A stretch of 64,000 bases of DNA. It comes from Ypsolopha sequella (lineage: Eukaryota; Arthropoda; Insecta; Lepidoptera; Ypsolophidae). The stretch covers positions 13,677,977-13,741,976 of the forward strand of contig OW203989.1 in assembly GCA_934047225.1 (NCBI GenBank), in the 5' to 3' direction. The notes beneath the pieces are model-generated. The model did not search any database and was not told the DNA's origin. It saw nothing but the letters and a program-made list of their open reading frames with translations. Position numbers and translations under genes: made by a program. This document shows, in pieces, positions 45,131 through 57,145 of this stretch; positions within the stretch are counted from its first letter, which is position 1; every line of letters begins with the position of its first letter.

Positions 45131-46277
45131 AATACCTCTTAAGCTAATACCTTTTGAGCTAACTTATAAACTTACTTATAACATAACTAACTACCACTAA
45201 TTAAAATAAAACCCAAATTAATTTCTATAATTTAATATATTTTTTTTTTATTTCAATAAGACAACGAGAAATTGGAATAAACTGCTTTTAATAAACTTCC
45301 GAATATTTTTACATTTCATTTCTTAATAAATTAATTTATTAAAATACGATCTTGTACTTTTTTATTTTTATTTAATTTACTATCAATTGACAAAGCATTT
45401 ACACAGTCAACATATTAAAATTTCATAAATTTTTAATTTTCTTCTCTACTTCCCCCCAATCTTAAATTTTCTCTTCTCTACTTTCCCCCAATCTTACTTC
45501 CCTTTGTACTTAATAAGTAAGTTCTTCCTCATCTACCTGTAAAATATAAAACTTCATCAGTGGCGTACTGTCTACTTCCTTTTCCATTTGTCCTTAAATA
45601 TTTCATTAAATAAAACAAGACTTTTTTGTAATTAAATAGATTTTATTTAATTCCTTAAAGTAAAATTCTAACTACCACTGAAAGTCATTAACAGTTTTTT
45701 TTTTCCATTTAATTATCAAATTCTGTCTAATTTTTAATGACCGAAGGTATTATTTCCCTGCAAGTAAACAAAAATAGTAAATACTATAATTAATATTGAC
45801 AACCCTACAAATTATAACCAGAAGATGCTAAATTATTTAAGATATTTTTAAGTTATTCTAGTTTTTACTAACAGTAGTAATAATTGCTTTAAAATATCAT
45901 TCTAATGAATTCAGTAGGTATCGTCAGGGAACCTCACTTTCATAGACTAAACCTTTAAATTTCGCAACCGATTACTTCAAGCTATATAAACTAAAGTGTA
46001 GGTTGTTCAGTTGTACTTCGTTCACAAGATATATATAATTTAATTTGGGCCATCAGCTTCATAAAAGTATACTAGCACATAGGCACTAGTTGCATGTACA
46101 GCCCAAATCTAGTAAATAAATGCTGACGTCACGCACGCGTCCTGTGCGAAATCAAATGTAAAATAAAGGCTATCATACCAAACATAAATATTATATTTTT
46201 AATACAACATCTACATAAATAAAACAACCTATACGAATAAGAAGATAGTATAAAAACACAAAAAATGAATTCGGATT
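45131..46277. other. Interior AT-rich stretch
   Basis: No gene recognised. T- and C-rich on the plus strand, with runs such as CTTCTCTACTTCCCCCCAATC near 45440-45500 repeated twice. Open frames are short and hydrophobic by composition. Confidence 0.4.
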
Positions 46278-46362
46278 ACGTTAGCGTCACTAGAGATTCG
46301 AACTTCCGGTTTCCTACTTCCTAGGTGACCATTCAACCACTCGGCCACAGAGACATTTGATT
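46278..46362 (-). ncRNA. tRNA-like sequence inside the giant element
   Basis: The minus strand carries CTGTGGCCGAGTGGTTGAATG (box A) and AGTTCGAATCTCTAG (box B) with an intervening GGTCACCTAGGAAGTAGG. It resembles a leucine/serine-type tRNA head. Pairing is imperfect, so a SINE head or pseudo-tRNA is likelier than a gene. Confidence 0.55.
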
Positions 46363-48600
46363 ATTGGTGTGAAAATAACATACAGTATCCACCGGTCAGA
46401 TTAAAACACTACCTAATTTACTTATATTTCTTTTTGTTCTCTAAAAATTAAATGTTAAGCTAGCCATTATTTATAAGATATTTATCTACTTTAACTTTAA
46501 GAAAAACTTCTAGATCAATAGATTTTTGCATTTATCAAAGTACAACAAAGATATTTTTTTGTACAACTCAGTTCTCGATCTAACCCTTCAACACATAAGT
46601 TGCGATCCTCGTGAGTTCGCCATCCAGATCTTTAATCAATATAAATTGTTCTTCACTGTCTACATATATTAAAGATACTAATTACGCAACCCTGAAATAC
46701 CCTGAAGTTATCGTCCAAGACTATAACCAAACCAACACGCAATCTATAACCTTTTCTACAGTACTATTAACACGTCGATCCCTTGTCGTACTACTAATTT
46801 ACTCCTCTCTCTTGTATGTAAGAAAAGTTTACTTCCCCTTAATAAAATAAAGTTTTGACGGTATTATTTATTTTCTATTCGAAACAACGTACTTACATAT
46901 CTCACCTAACAATATACTTTTTCTCTCAATTTTATCAGAAATCATTATTTTGGACCATCAATAAATCAGCAAAACCTCTTAATTTTATATTACTCTTTTT
47001 ATACTACATCCTCACTTCGGTAGGCACCCAAATTTTCTACTAATAACTTATTCCCATTTTAAATTTACACTTACAGATTCTTATTTGATTTATCAACACT
47101 TGTTACTTTTCATACTGGACCCACTAATAGAAAGTGACACTATACATACAGAACCCTGATTCTATTACCCATTACCAATTCATTCATCATTCCATATCTA
47201 TTATTTGTAAAATCCAAAGTCTAAACATTATAGGTAGGTATTTACTTTGTGTATGATGACAATATCAATAGTACATTAATTAAATTTAAATATATATATA
47301 TATTTTAACTACTTTACTATATTTAACCTTTCCCCATTCTCAACTAACTAAAATAAATACTATTTTCCATAATTGTTTCTTTGGTACTAACATAATATTA
47401 ATTGTTACTCCTTCTCAAAACATGATATGAAAACCTACGCAACTTACACCTGCTCAAACTCTAATATATACAATACACTCATACAGTACATACTACAAAT
47501 ACCGCCTTAGACAACACCCCCATATTTACTTTGAGAATAACCAAAAAGAAAACAATTATTTAAATAAAACAGCTTTAGTTTATTTACCCCTGTAACCAAT
47601 CGTCGGAACCCATGCATCTACTTATGTTTTCACAAAGGATCCCCAAAACTGCCTAATGAAGAAGGTGGTCTATGCTTACAAAGCAAGACAATACATCTAA
47701 ACCTCGCGCACGGATCCCTGCCGATGCGAATCGATAATTAACCATAAAACATAAAAATACAATAAATAGACATATCACACATTAATATATTTATTACGTA
47801 CAATAAATTTCCAATTATTTTTAGATAACCGTCGTCTATATTTTACACGTCTATATATTTGTAACTCACTCATCAACATTTGCACTAGGTACCTACTGAA
47901 CGAAATTCCATGTGGTTCTTTCTCGTCATGATTTTTCCAGAATTCTAAATAAATATAAGATAATATATTTAGTGAAAATAAACAAACTCCAACAATAATA
48001 AAATTCTCTTGTTATATTGAAATTCGACATTTGACGGTCACCCCCCTACTGTCTCCCGGCATCAAATTTTCCTAAACATTGAAGTAAAGTAAATATACTT
48101 GAATATTATGTAATTTATTTCAACGCAAATGAAACCGTAAATAAAGCCAGAAGTTTAAAATACAAACTGTTTGGCAAGTACCAAATCTCGAAATGACTTT
48201 ACTTGCAAAGCTAACATAAATCTCTAGTAATAAGAACAAATAATATAATCATTTGATAAAAGGAATTTGGAACATTTTTAACTCGTCATGAAACATAATG
48301 TATTAACGCCATCTATAAATTTATTCCGGTACCAACTACCTAACTTCTTGTTACGCTTGTTCGTCAATAAGTGTCCCAATTTTGACGACCCAAAAAGTTC
48401 CTAGTTTATGCACTAGATGGTACATACTGCTAATATTTTAATAGAAAATAAACAACTGTAGATACCTAAGTATTTAATAATAACTCAACTCCATACTACA
48501 ACCATCGACATAAAGAAGAAATATATACTACACTTATTTCATTCTTATATCGCCAACCGAATATCGAAATTGTTGCTAGATCAAAACACCGGCGGCGAAA
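46363..48600. other. Interior AT-rich, C-over-G stretch
   Basis: No gene recognised on either strand; open frames stay under 80 codons. In lines 47041 and 47461 C outnumbers G by 11 to 2 and 19 to 3, showing the strand skew. Confidence 0.45.
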
Positions 48601-48649
48601 GACAGAGATAAAGCGACGAGTTTTGACGGTAGCGCAAACGAGACAAGCG

Positions 48650-48711
48650 TATAAAGCAGGACGGTTGTATTAACTAGGTTTTGCAGGATCACACACATGA
48701 ACGGGTAAGTA
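48650..48711 (+). promoter_or_regulatory. Candidate promoter and first exon with splice donor
   Basis: TATAAAG at 48650-48656 follows a CpG-richer block (48580-48650). Downstream, ATG at 48697 is followed by a strong splice donor ACGG|GTAAGTA at 48705. Acceptor-like sites follow at 49272, 49731 and 50419. Strand is opposite to the inferred element. Weak evidence overall. Confidence 0.3.
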
Positions 48712-49272
48712 CTATATCTTCTTATTTTGTGTTTCTATCTAAGAACTAGGAATATGACAAACAATTTTACAGAAACCCATGTGACACATCAACACAGCGA
48801 ACAATGTTACAAAGTTTTACCTACACACTGTTTCAACTTACTTCGGTAATTTTCTACTTTCCCCATTCCTTTTAAGCATTACGATACTCTTGGTACGCTC
48901 ACTAGCCACTACTTTAAACGCTATCTGTCTAAACAATCAAACATTTTGAAATTAATATAAAGTTGGTGTACACAATCATTAACTCTCTCATAATTTAAAT
49001 TTAACTGACATAAGTGCAAATTGAATTAATTTATTTATTTGTTTTTGTTAATTATACAATAAACCTTTTTTATCCATAATAAATCCAGCTTTTAAATAAT
49101 TTCTACCCACGTCCAAACGCAAACCCAGCGTTCAATGATCATTGTCATCAAAACGGAACAGACCCTGTGGTTACATCCATCAATATACTCTATGGTTACA
49201 TTCTACATTTCGGTTTAGCTCTTTATATATATGAACAGCTTTCCTATAGCTAGCGCTTTAAAAATCTTGCAG

Positions 49273-50505
49273 ATGGCTAAAGTGATGCTAAGTTGCTAAC
49301 TGTGACAAACTCTACATACCAAACAAAACAAATTCAAACTGAAGCTGACAGACGCCATTTGCTCAGTGACGGACGCTTTCTTTATTTAAAATTAAATTCC
49401 ACGACGGACCTACCGCTAAAGAAGCTACCTACACTTATAAGTGCTTATAAGACACCGAAAATGATCCATGAGCATATCTACTGTAACTCGGACGCAAAAT
49501 TATCTCAAAAGAAAGGTATGTGAACTTTTACAAACGTAAACATTTCCAGTAAGATTCTACTTCGAAATTATTAGATTTCCACTTAATTATTACACGAAAA
49601 CGAAGCTTTTCATGCGATAGTCGTTGTTTCCAAGAGCCAACAAGCATTAAAATTCTTGAATTATGTTTGTACAAATACAAACTTTCATCACCATAAACAA
49701 ACATTTCATAAACCTTTTCATTTCCTTACAGATGTCGGTCACACTGTCGATAAAAGGGCAAGACACCGGATTTGCCTTATGGAGTTCTCTACAACATAAC
49801 TTCTGAAGAATTGTACAAAGTTGTAGCACTACCTACATCCTGAATGGACATGGATGGACAGAATCTCCCCATAGTTCCGTGTAAAAGTTATATGTTACCA
49901 TCTACCGTACGTCTAACAGGCTTCACGCATACAAGGTACCTATATACATCTACTTACTTTCAAAGTTAAATCCAATTCATCAATCATTAGGTTGCCGTTT
50001 AATTATACTAAAGTCCCAAAGCCTCTAACCTCTGTAGTTCTATACATTACATACATACACTCATGCCTGTCTCTCAGAGGGTAGGCCTTTCATACATCAG
50101 TTGCTCATTAATGAAAATTGTAGATATGCAATTTTTACTAACTTGACTGTGTTGGCAGAATAACTTTCTCTTTAATTTTATAGCCGCATAGTTTATATCA
50201 CAACCGCTAATGGACCTACTTCATCCCTACTTGTCAATCTTTGTATTTGAATACTTGACTCCATAAACAAAGCAAAATACAATACATAACCTTTGTCAAA
50301 ATATTGTTGGCCCTTAATACTGGTACGTTCATTGAAAGACCCTGAATTGAAAATTTAGCCCGCTGTACTAAAAAGCTAAAGATAAAGTATTATAATAATT
50401 GACTCATTTTATTTTCCAGATTTTGGATCCGTTATTGATGTCCCTAAATCTTCAACCAAGACGGAGACTGTACATCAGTACTGGAGTACTTCCCCTGACA
50501 CCTAA
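49273..50505 (+). other. Putative spliced exons in the interior
   Basis: Possible exons are 49273-49515 (acceptor CTTGCAG, donor AAAG|GTATGTG), from 49732 (acceptor TTTCCTTACAG) and from 50420 (acceptor TTTATTTTCCAG). The frame through the first exon continues 23 codons into the second. The exon at 50420 has a 27-codon open frame ending at 50505. No complete reading frame joins all parts, so a non-coding transcript or a decayed captured gene is equally possible. Confidence 0.2.
50046..50100 (+). repeat. 'ACTCATGCCTGT' repeat inside the giant element
   Basis: ACATACATACACTCATGCCTG and TCTCTCAGAGGGTAGGC match the lepidopteran repeat at 32336-32402. The interior has therefore itself accepted genomic repeats. 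Confidence 0.6.
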
Positions 50506-50788
50506 GACAAGTGACGCAGTCAATGGAACCATCAGAAGTTAACTTTCCTATCAAAGAAGCTAATGTTTACCTTGATCATTGTTGACATATTTACATTGTC
50601 TTCCTCCACGGGACTAAATTTACAATATACTGTTTACCTCTTATAAATACAAATATTTATCTATCGTAACACTCTAAATCACTTCTCCTATTTACACGAA
50701 CAGCAAATTGTACCCAAAACTGGGTGACATTACTGTATCAAACCATTTCTATAAACACCAAATCACTTGAAATAAGCCCAAAATACCT

Positions 50789-50808
50789 ATACTGGTCACG
50801 GCTACCCA
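50789..50808 (-). other. tRNA-His-like primer binding site
   Basis: Three bases from the right LTR, the minus strand reads TGGGTAGCCGTGACCAGTAT. As I recall the insect tRNA-His 3' end, its complement is TGGTGCCGTGACCAGGAT. The block GCCGTGACCAG matches over 11 bases and both start TGG, with two extra bases between. The position and the TGG are what an LTR retrotransposon needs to prime minus-strand DNA; the two-base insertion is a weakness. Confidence 0.55.
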
Positions 50809-53800
50809 TATTGTACTAAACCCTCTTGTAATCCCTATTACTGCTCACACTGAACTCCATCGACCCGAATAACAACCCACTTACAACCTACATAGTTTAA
50901 CGTTTGGTGCTTAATAGAAATGATTTTAACAGATATATGGCCAAAGTGTGATCGTCAGATTAGAACCTTACGTAGCGCCTTAAGTAGTAACCCAAATTAT
51001 TTAAAAGTGATTCAGAGATGTTGATAGCAAACAAACCCCTATTAAAAGTCCCATGCTGTTGTAAATTATTAGTTATCTTTCACGTGCTAAGTAAATTGGA
51101 CATAAAATAATTAAAACCAAATTCGTAGATTTAGATAGTAAAATCAGAGAATATAAAGTATTGGTAATAATGTTCAGATTAGAAATTTCACTGTTTGTCA
51201 GTTAAGCCAATATATGAAAGTCATAGAGATAACACTTTGTAAACAAATCTAGATGTAAAATTCATTAATGTTACAAATAATAAAAGGTGAATAAAATCTC
51301 TGTTGCAATTCTGCGCCAGTCAGCCTCTTAAGAGGCTATATGAATTTACTATATTAGACTATACCCGCTACTTTAGACGATACATCACATACAAATTTTG
51401 TTTGATTATGTTATGAATAAAATGCATTATTATTATTTTTTTTAATAACCACTACCAATAATTGGGGATGGATGAGGTGAGGTATTTCTGAGTTTGAAAT
51501 TTAATAATTTATTGATGATCAAAGCTGAATAGTATTCTAACAGCTAACCTTTATGTATGTTGTAGAACTTATTACTCGATAGATACTTCTATACGAAAAT
51601 TACTTATTTAGCTGGTAATCTTCGAATAAGTCCATAGGACAGTGAGTAAAATTCTCACATCTGTGATTATCTGGTCAATAAAATAGAGACTCAAAGAAAG
51701 CCATATTGGCAACTTCTCAGAAGTACCTTCCCTTGGATGTGGAATACCCCCGTGACTTTTTTTAGTGTATACTTTTTTTTTTTGAATTCTAAATTTAAGA
51801 TTTATTTATTTATTTTTAATTTTACGCGCCTATGTTGGTTCCCTGACTACACAGCTCTGGTAAAGAACCAACAAGAAATCCAGAGCGTCCCTACCATCAT
51901 AGTAACCAAAACTACAAATGACACAAATAATCCAACAGAATGATTTCAGATTTCCAACTTATGGCTATCTTGTGTTTCTGTACCAAATATATTTTATTTG
52001 TTCTTATGTCATTGGTAAGCTAAACTACCCCATTTCAGTGTATAGTTAGCTCGTGGCTGTATTTTGCCTGACAAAAGAACAAGTAACATCTATACAAATA
52101 CACCAAATGTTACTAATTATATACTTGAGTAACAAACATTGAAATCACTCGTGTTGCACCACGTCCCACTCAAAGATTCAGTCTCTTTAACAGATCTACT
52201 CAAATAGTGACTGACAGTTAAAATTAATTTCTTAGATACTGCTGGTAATACTCAACTTAAAGTTGCTATGTCAATTTGACAAAACTATCTAGTAAAAAAC
52301 TTAGACTTTCATATTCAGCGTACAGTCATTCTGTTTACTATTCAATAGAGAATTTCTATCAAGTCAAAATTGCAAGTTGTTTCAGTAATAAACTTCTCTA
52401 ATACAATCGTCTTTGTTGTATTTAATGCAAGTCAGATATGTACAAATTTCTACCAGGTTGGAATTTTACCCATTTTCTAAAAATCTCCAAGTTTCAGTAA
52501 GGTTTTTACATAATAAGTCTCAAATATATTAAAACTTTTGAATACAATAAATTAGGCTTTCAACCCTCATTTCATGTAGGAAAGTTTACTTTAAAAATCA
52601 TTGATTTTCTAGTAATATGAAACTACTGTGACTTTCATCCTTAACAGTATTGCAGTTATTTATGTAGTCAATTTTATAACTACACTCAGTAGAATAATTT
52701 CAATATATTTTTTAAAGAGAAATCTGCTCTAGGTAATGTAGTATTAAAAATACTAATAGAACTTTGTTTTTATTCTAAAGATGTATTCATTTAATTCCAT
52801 TGACGAAGAACAACTTTTACTACCCCATATTTGGTGTATAGTATCAGTTAAGGCTTTTATTTTGCCAGACAAGGGAAAGCATTTATGCAAACAAATACAT
52901 CATGTTATGTACTTCAAGTTTATTGAACATTTATAAGAATTGAAATTATTCTCTTGAATAAAGATTTCCCGAACTATTTTCACGGTAATTAGTTTATTAG
53001 TTACTTACTCAATTGAGTAATAAAAGAAAATCCGAAACATTCTATATTTCATCTAGGTTCTACTCTGTATCAATGCAGTCATTTCGACAAGGGAGTAAGT
53101 AAGTAAATACTGACTAAAAGGTTCGTCAGTCTGCTATACTCTATTTTGGATTCTTATATACCAAACTATTTATTAGGCATATTTTGTGCCAAACTCAAGT
53201 CTCTTTATTTCTTGAAAGAAATACCTAAGTAAATACAATATTTTAAGAGATAATTAAGTGATGAAACTTATGTTTCCTATCATTTCATATTTATTGCCAA
53301 TATTAAAGCCCTATGCCCTAGCATTCAAAACTAGTGTTCTGTGGGCATATAAAACCCTCTTAGATAAACAATGAAACTATTTCAGTATCAAAGCCCTATG
53401 CCCTTACATTCAAAATTGGACTTATAAAGCCCTCTCAAATAAACAATGAAACTATTTCAATATCAAAGCCCTATGTCCTTACATTCAAAATTGGACTTAT
53501 AAAGCCCTCTCAGATAAGTAAACAATGAAACTATTTGTCAAACAAACTAGTCAACAACAACCTATTCCTGAACCACTAACTCTAATTTTCAGAGGTCCCT
53601 ATCTACTTGAAAACTTGTAACCTATCATAATTGAATTTATTGACCTATTTTCCCTGAACAATGAAGAAAGTTACCTGAAACCTCCCACTATGCATAATTT
53701 CTAAAAAAACCTATTAATGTCCTAACAATAGACTTGAATTTTTGGAATTTACCTACCTAACATTTGGCCCTAAAATCAAATGTTCCTAGGCTTTTAAATG

Positions 53801-54042
53801 TGTGAATTTTCAAAGCTAGAGGTCCGTCACCTCACATTTACAATTAAACGTGTGTGTGGTTGTATATTGTGCTAGCAAACACCATACAACCCCTCAACTA
53901 ATCGACAGAAAGAAGTGAGGCAAGTTGAAACCTCTCTGTGTGCCTAACACCCTAAAACTTTGCCCTACTCAGACAGGGGGTGATACAGTAGGTAAAAAGG
54001 ACGTCACCCCGCTGGCTGGGATAGCCTATATGATCATGTGTA

Positions 54043-54082
54043 TATATAAATATATAGATATGAGACCATGACCAGCTCAGTC
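54043..54082 (+). promoter_or_regulatory. Plus-strand TATA plus initiator, right LTR copy
   Basis: Duplicate of 41474-41513. From here a plus-strand transcript would leave the element into the right flank at 55412. Confidence 0.4.
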
Positions 54083-54829
54083 AGATGACAAAGGACAGAA
54101 CAAATCGCAGCCTCTTCACGGCTCGGACGCTTTGCCATAAACATCGCCTTTCATGGAGGATGTGTTTCCAGTATGTAAAACTGGCGCAAGGCCATCCCAG
54201 ACGCTTGCTTCCCTCCAGAGGAGGTTAAAACTAGACTCTGTCGTTCACACCAGTAGGTGACCCGAGCCTTAATCCAGTGCGACTTCCGCTCTGTAAGATC
54301 CCTGCCTGACTCTTCAAGATTTCCCAGCGACTAGCCCTATGCCACTACCCTGGTACATCTTCCCGTTTCCACGTCCGGCATTACTAAGAAGAGACCATAC
54401 TCCCTTCCCTCCCCATCAACCCCTGAATCGACCTATGCACTATTACATTATTTAGGTACGTACTTTAATTTCGGAACTTGAAAAGACGATTATCGAACCC
54501 TTTACATAACGCGGAATCTAGCTCGTTCGCTCGTTCACCCTACACGAATTCAAACGCGTGTGTCAATCGCCGAGTCGGAAAAGTCAAAAACTATTGACCA
54601 TAACCGAATCTATTTACGAAAAAAGGGCATTCCGCCACCTAAAAGCTAACGCGACGCGAAATGGTCCCGAGACCTAACGAACAGATAGATTGACACATTC
54701 CGTATTTTAATCGCAAATTCCGAAAACAAAATCACTATTAAAACAAACAAAAACTTCCCCAAATAAACTCAAAAATGAACTACACCTTTAAAACTTCTTG
54801 CAGCACTTCCACTGACGACGGTGTAAAAA

Positions 54830-54867
54830 TGAATGCCCCCCACCCTACATTTCCACCCATTTATATA
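54830..54867 (-). promoter_or_regulatory. Minus-strand TATA plus initiator, right LTR copy
   Basis: Duplicate of 42261-42298. It is correctly placed to start full-length element RNA near 54834 reading toward the primer site at 50808. Confidence 0.45.
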
Positions 54868-55411
54868 CTAAGTGTGATATTAACGTTATCAGTGCTATCG
54901 GCGTCAACGGTGCTAACGGTGTTATGTGCGCTTTCGTGCAGAATGAACAAAAGTGAGACAACCAAACAAGAGTAATAGAGATGGCAACATAACAACAAAA
55001 CATGGCAACAGCATATACTCGGCGTAAGCAGGACAGGACAAAAATATACAAGTAAGAGTGAAAGAGATAGACACATGGTGACAAGCCTAAGGCGTCATCT
55101 AGTCTACGTGGCAACAACTTGGCAGTTGCGTGACAACAACAGCTAATTTAGGGTTCACGCATAATTGGAAACCATAATGTTTGAAATTGAAAGTTTATTC
55201 TTAATTCCTTCCATATTGGACCGATTGTTTGGGCCGGTGGTTGAGTTTACTGTATTTATCATTTAAAATCAGTTATTCTACGCGATCGATTTCAATTTGC
55301 TTTATTTATTTCAACGTGATTTATTTGATTACATACAACAATCTTCCTGCCCATTATCATAACATTTATTTGTGAATTGAGACGTGAACAGATGAGGTAC
55401 GATCTGTCACA

Positions 55412-55415
55412 GTAG
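55412..55415. other. Target-site duplication, right (GTAG)
   Basis: GTAG directly follows ...CTGTCACA and equals 38240-38243. The first G is also shared with the next interior base of the left LTR, so the boundary could be read one base longer, but TGT...ACA symmetry supports this call. Confidence 0.75.
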
Positions 55416-57145
55416 GCACATTTGCTTCAGAACTGATATTTATTTTAAAATATATTTTAATGAAGAGTGTACAACAGCTCATGATGTATAATTTAACATT
55501 ATTCTATTGAGACCTTTTTATTTATTCCCTTATACTCTTAATGTTTTGACATATCTTTTTAGTTCGACTATGTATGACATGGCTTTTTGAAGATATTGTA
55601 TATTATAATGCTAGATAAATTACACTTAATCTTTTATGGACTATACACACACTGCTATTTTTAATTAAACAAAAAGTATTTTTTTTATATCAGAAAAAAA
55701 TGTCTATCATTTATGACATTTTGTTTTATATACAAGTACACACTTTACATATTTTCATCACTTAAAAGTTGTGTATAAGTTCATTTCGAAATTATACAAA
55801 CTTAAAATACTAGAACTTTTTCACTAACTCACGCTACACTCCAAACGTCATTAACATCATTCATTGCAGTTCGTACTCCAACATTTTTAGAAGAAACTTC
55901 TCCAAATAACTTCATATTGATTGCTTCCGAAGTAGATTAATATGGAAAGAAGTGGAAAAGTTTTATTTAGGTGGAGTTCGAGCCGATCCCGCCGCGACGT
56001 CACGCCGTTACGGGAAAACTGAATATATTAGTGTACGTATTACAAATGAAACTTATGCTATATAAAATGATAGAGAAGTGAGAAAGTGTTGTTGCTCCAA
56101 ATACAAATACAAATACAAAAATATTTATTTAAGACACATGGGTTAACACATATAACTTAAATTTTAGTGGCTCCCAGACTAGACGATGGATAGTCTGTTT
56201 TGTGGGTGCAAATAAACAGCGATATTTTATAAAATTGTGAAATAAACCTGGGGTAATATTATTTTACGTCAGCGCTTTTTGGTATGGGGCACAGTTCCGA
56301 ATTCACAAAAAAGCAAGCTTTGAGCAAAAATAAATAATTCTCTTTTTAAGAGAAACGACCAGTGTCGGCAAAAAAAATATTGGCCTGTATATGATCTGGT
56401 AAGCAATTTGATTAGCATGTTTAAACTTAACCAGCGCAATAACACCGTTTGTACGGCTTCAATCCAGTTTGATTAAAATATCATAATTACATCAAGTGTT
56501 AAAGCAGTATTACATACTCAAACAAATTATAGCTCTCGATTCCACTTTATGCAAAAAAATGCACAAAATAATTCGTTTTTACGAATTGTTAAACTGAATT
56601 ACGCAGTTTGGCAATGTGTTTTAAATTATCTTATTTATTCTCTTGTATCGTATTTCATGTTTCACATTGTAATTATTCTTTATTGAGTATAAAATTATAT
56701 ATTAAAAATAGGAAAATAAAGATTTTCATGTTGAAAAGGTCCAAAACATATGCAACTTACAAAAATCTAATTTTAATTTCTCTTCAATGTCTTAAAATGA
56801 AAGATTCGGGTCCGTTGTAACACAATTCCTCATCATCAACTATACTTTTAAATGTAATTCAACCAGATCTGTGATTTTAAACTAATGCACGACCCCTGTT
56901 TATCTATGTAGTGGCATTAGTTAGGGCGCAACCCAATAACGCTGGCGGTCCGACAAATTGCTATCCGGCGGAATATATTAGGGTCGGAAAGACCGGCCTG
57001 TCCAGTAATCGTTACTACTTGTTTATGGACGTTTTAAATCTAACTGATTCTGATTATAGAACTTTATGTGGATTTTTTTGGTATAAAAGATATGAGATAA
57101 CAGTTAAGTGTATTTCTTAAAGGCTTGAAGTAAAAACAAACACTT
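55416..57145. other. Right flank, unassigned with a LINE-like fragment
   Basis: Bases 56095-56230 carry ATACAA units and GACACATGGGTTAACAC, resembling a reversed LINE 3' end. The 69-codon frame at 56911-57120 has somewhat protein-like composition but no recognised motif. No gene supported. Confidence 0.35.

Larger units (their letters stand above)
38244..55411 (-). mobile_element. 17.2-kb non-coding LTR retrotransposon-like element
   Basis: Two direct repeats of 4599 and 4600 bases bound an interior of 7969 bases. The ends are TGT...ACA and GTAG is duplicated outside. On the minus strand a primer-binding-site candidate lies at the start of the interior (50789-50808) and a purine tract at its end (42846-42853), so the element reads right to left. 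No open frame above about 80 codons exists inside on either strand, so gag, protease, reverse transcriptase and integrase are absent. It must have been mobilised in trans, like plant LARDs. The two repeats differ by eye only in one T of a homopolymer, implying very recent insertion. Plus-strand C clearly exceeds G, so the inferred RNA is C-poor as in many retroviruses. Confidence 0.75.
50812..55411 (-). repeat. Right LTR (5' LTR in inferred orientation)
   Basis: 4600 bases, matching 38244-42842 with a single-base T-run difference. It carries the same small open frames and promoter motifs at +12568 or +12569. If the minus orientation is right, this copy drives genomic RNA synthesis from about 54834 leftward. 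Confidence 0.85.

Noticed and set aside
38244..55411. Plus-strand orientation for the giant element
   Set aside because: On the plus strand the base after the left LTR is GCGCTTTCC with no TGG-type primer site, and the right end of the interior is not purine-rich. The minus strand has both landmarks. The plus-strand promoter remains as a possible antisense promoter.
38244..55411. Simple segmental duplication or polydnavirus-type direct-repeat junctions
   Set aside because: The TGT...ACA ends and matched GTAG flanks fit integrase-made insertion better. Long-read confirmation would still be needed to exclude an assembly duplicate.
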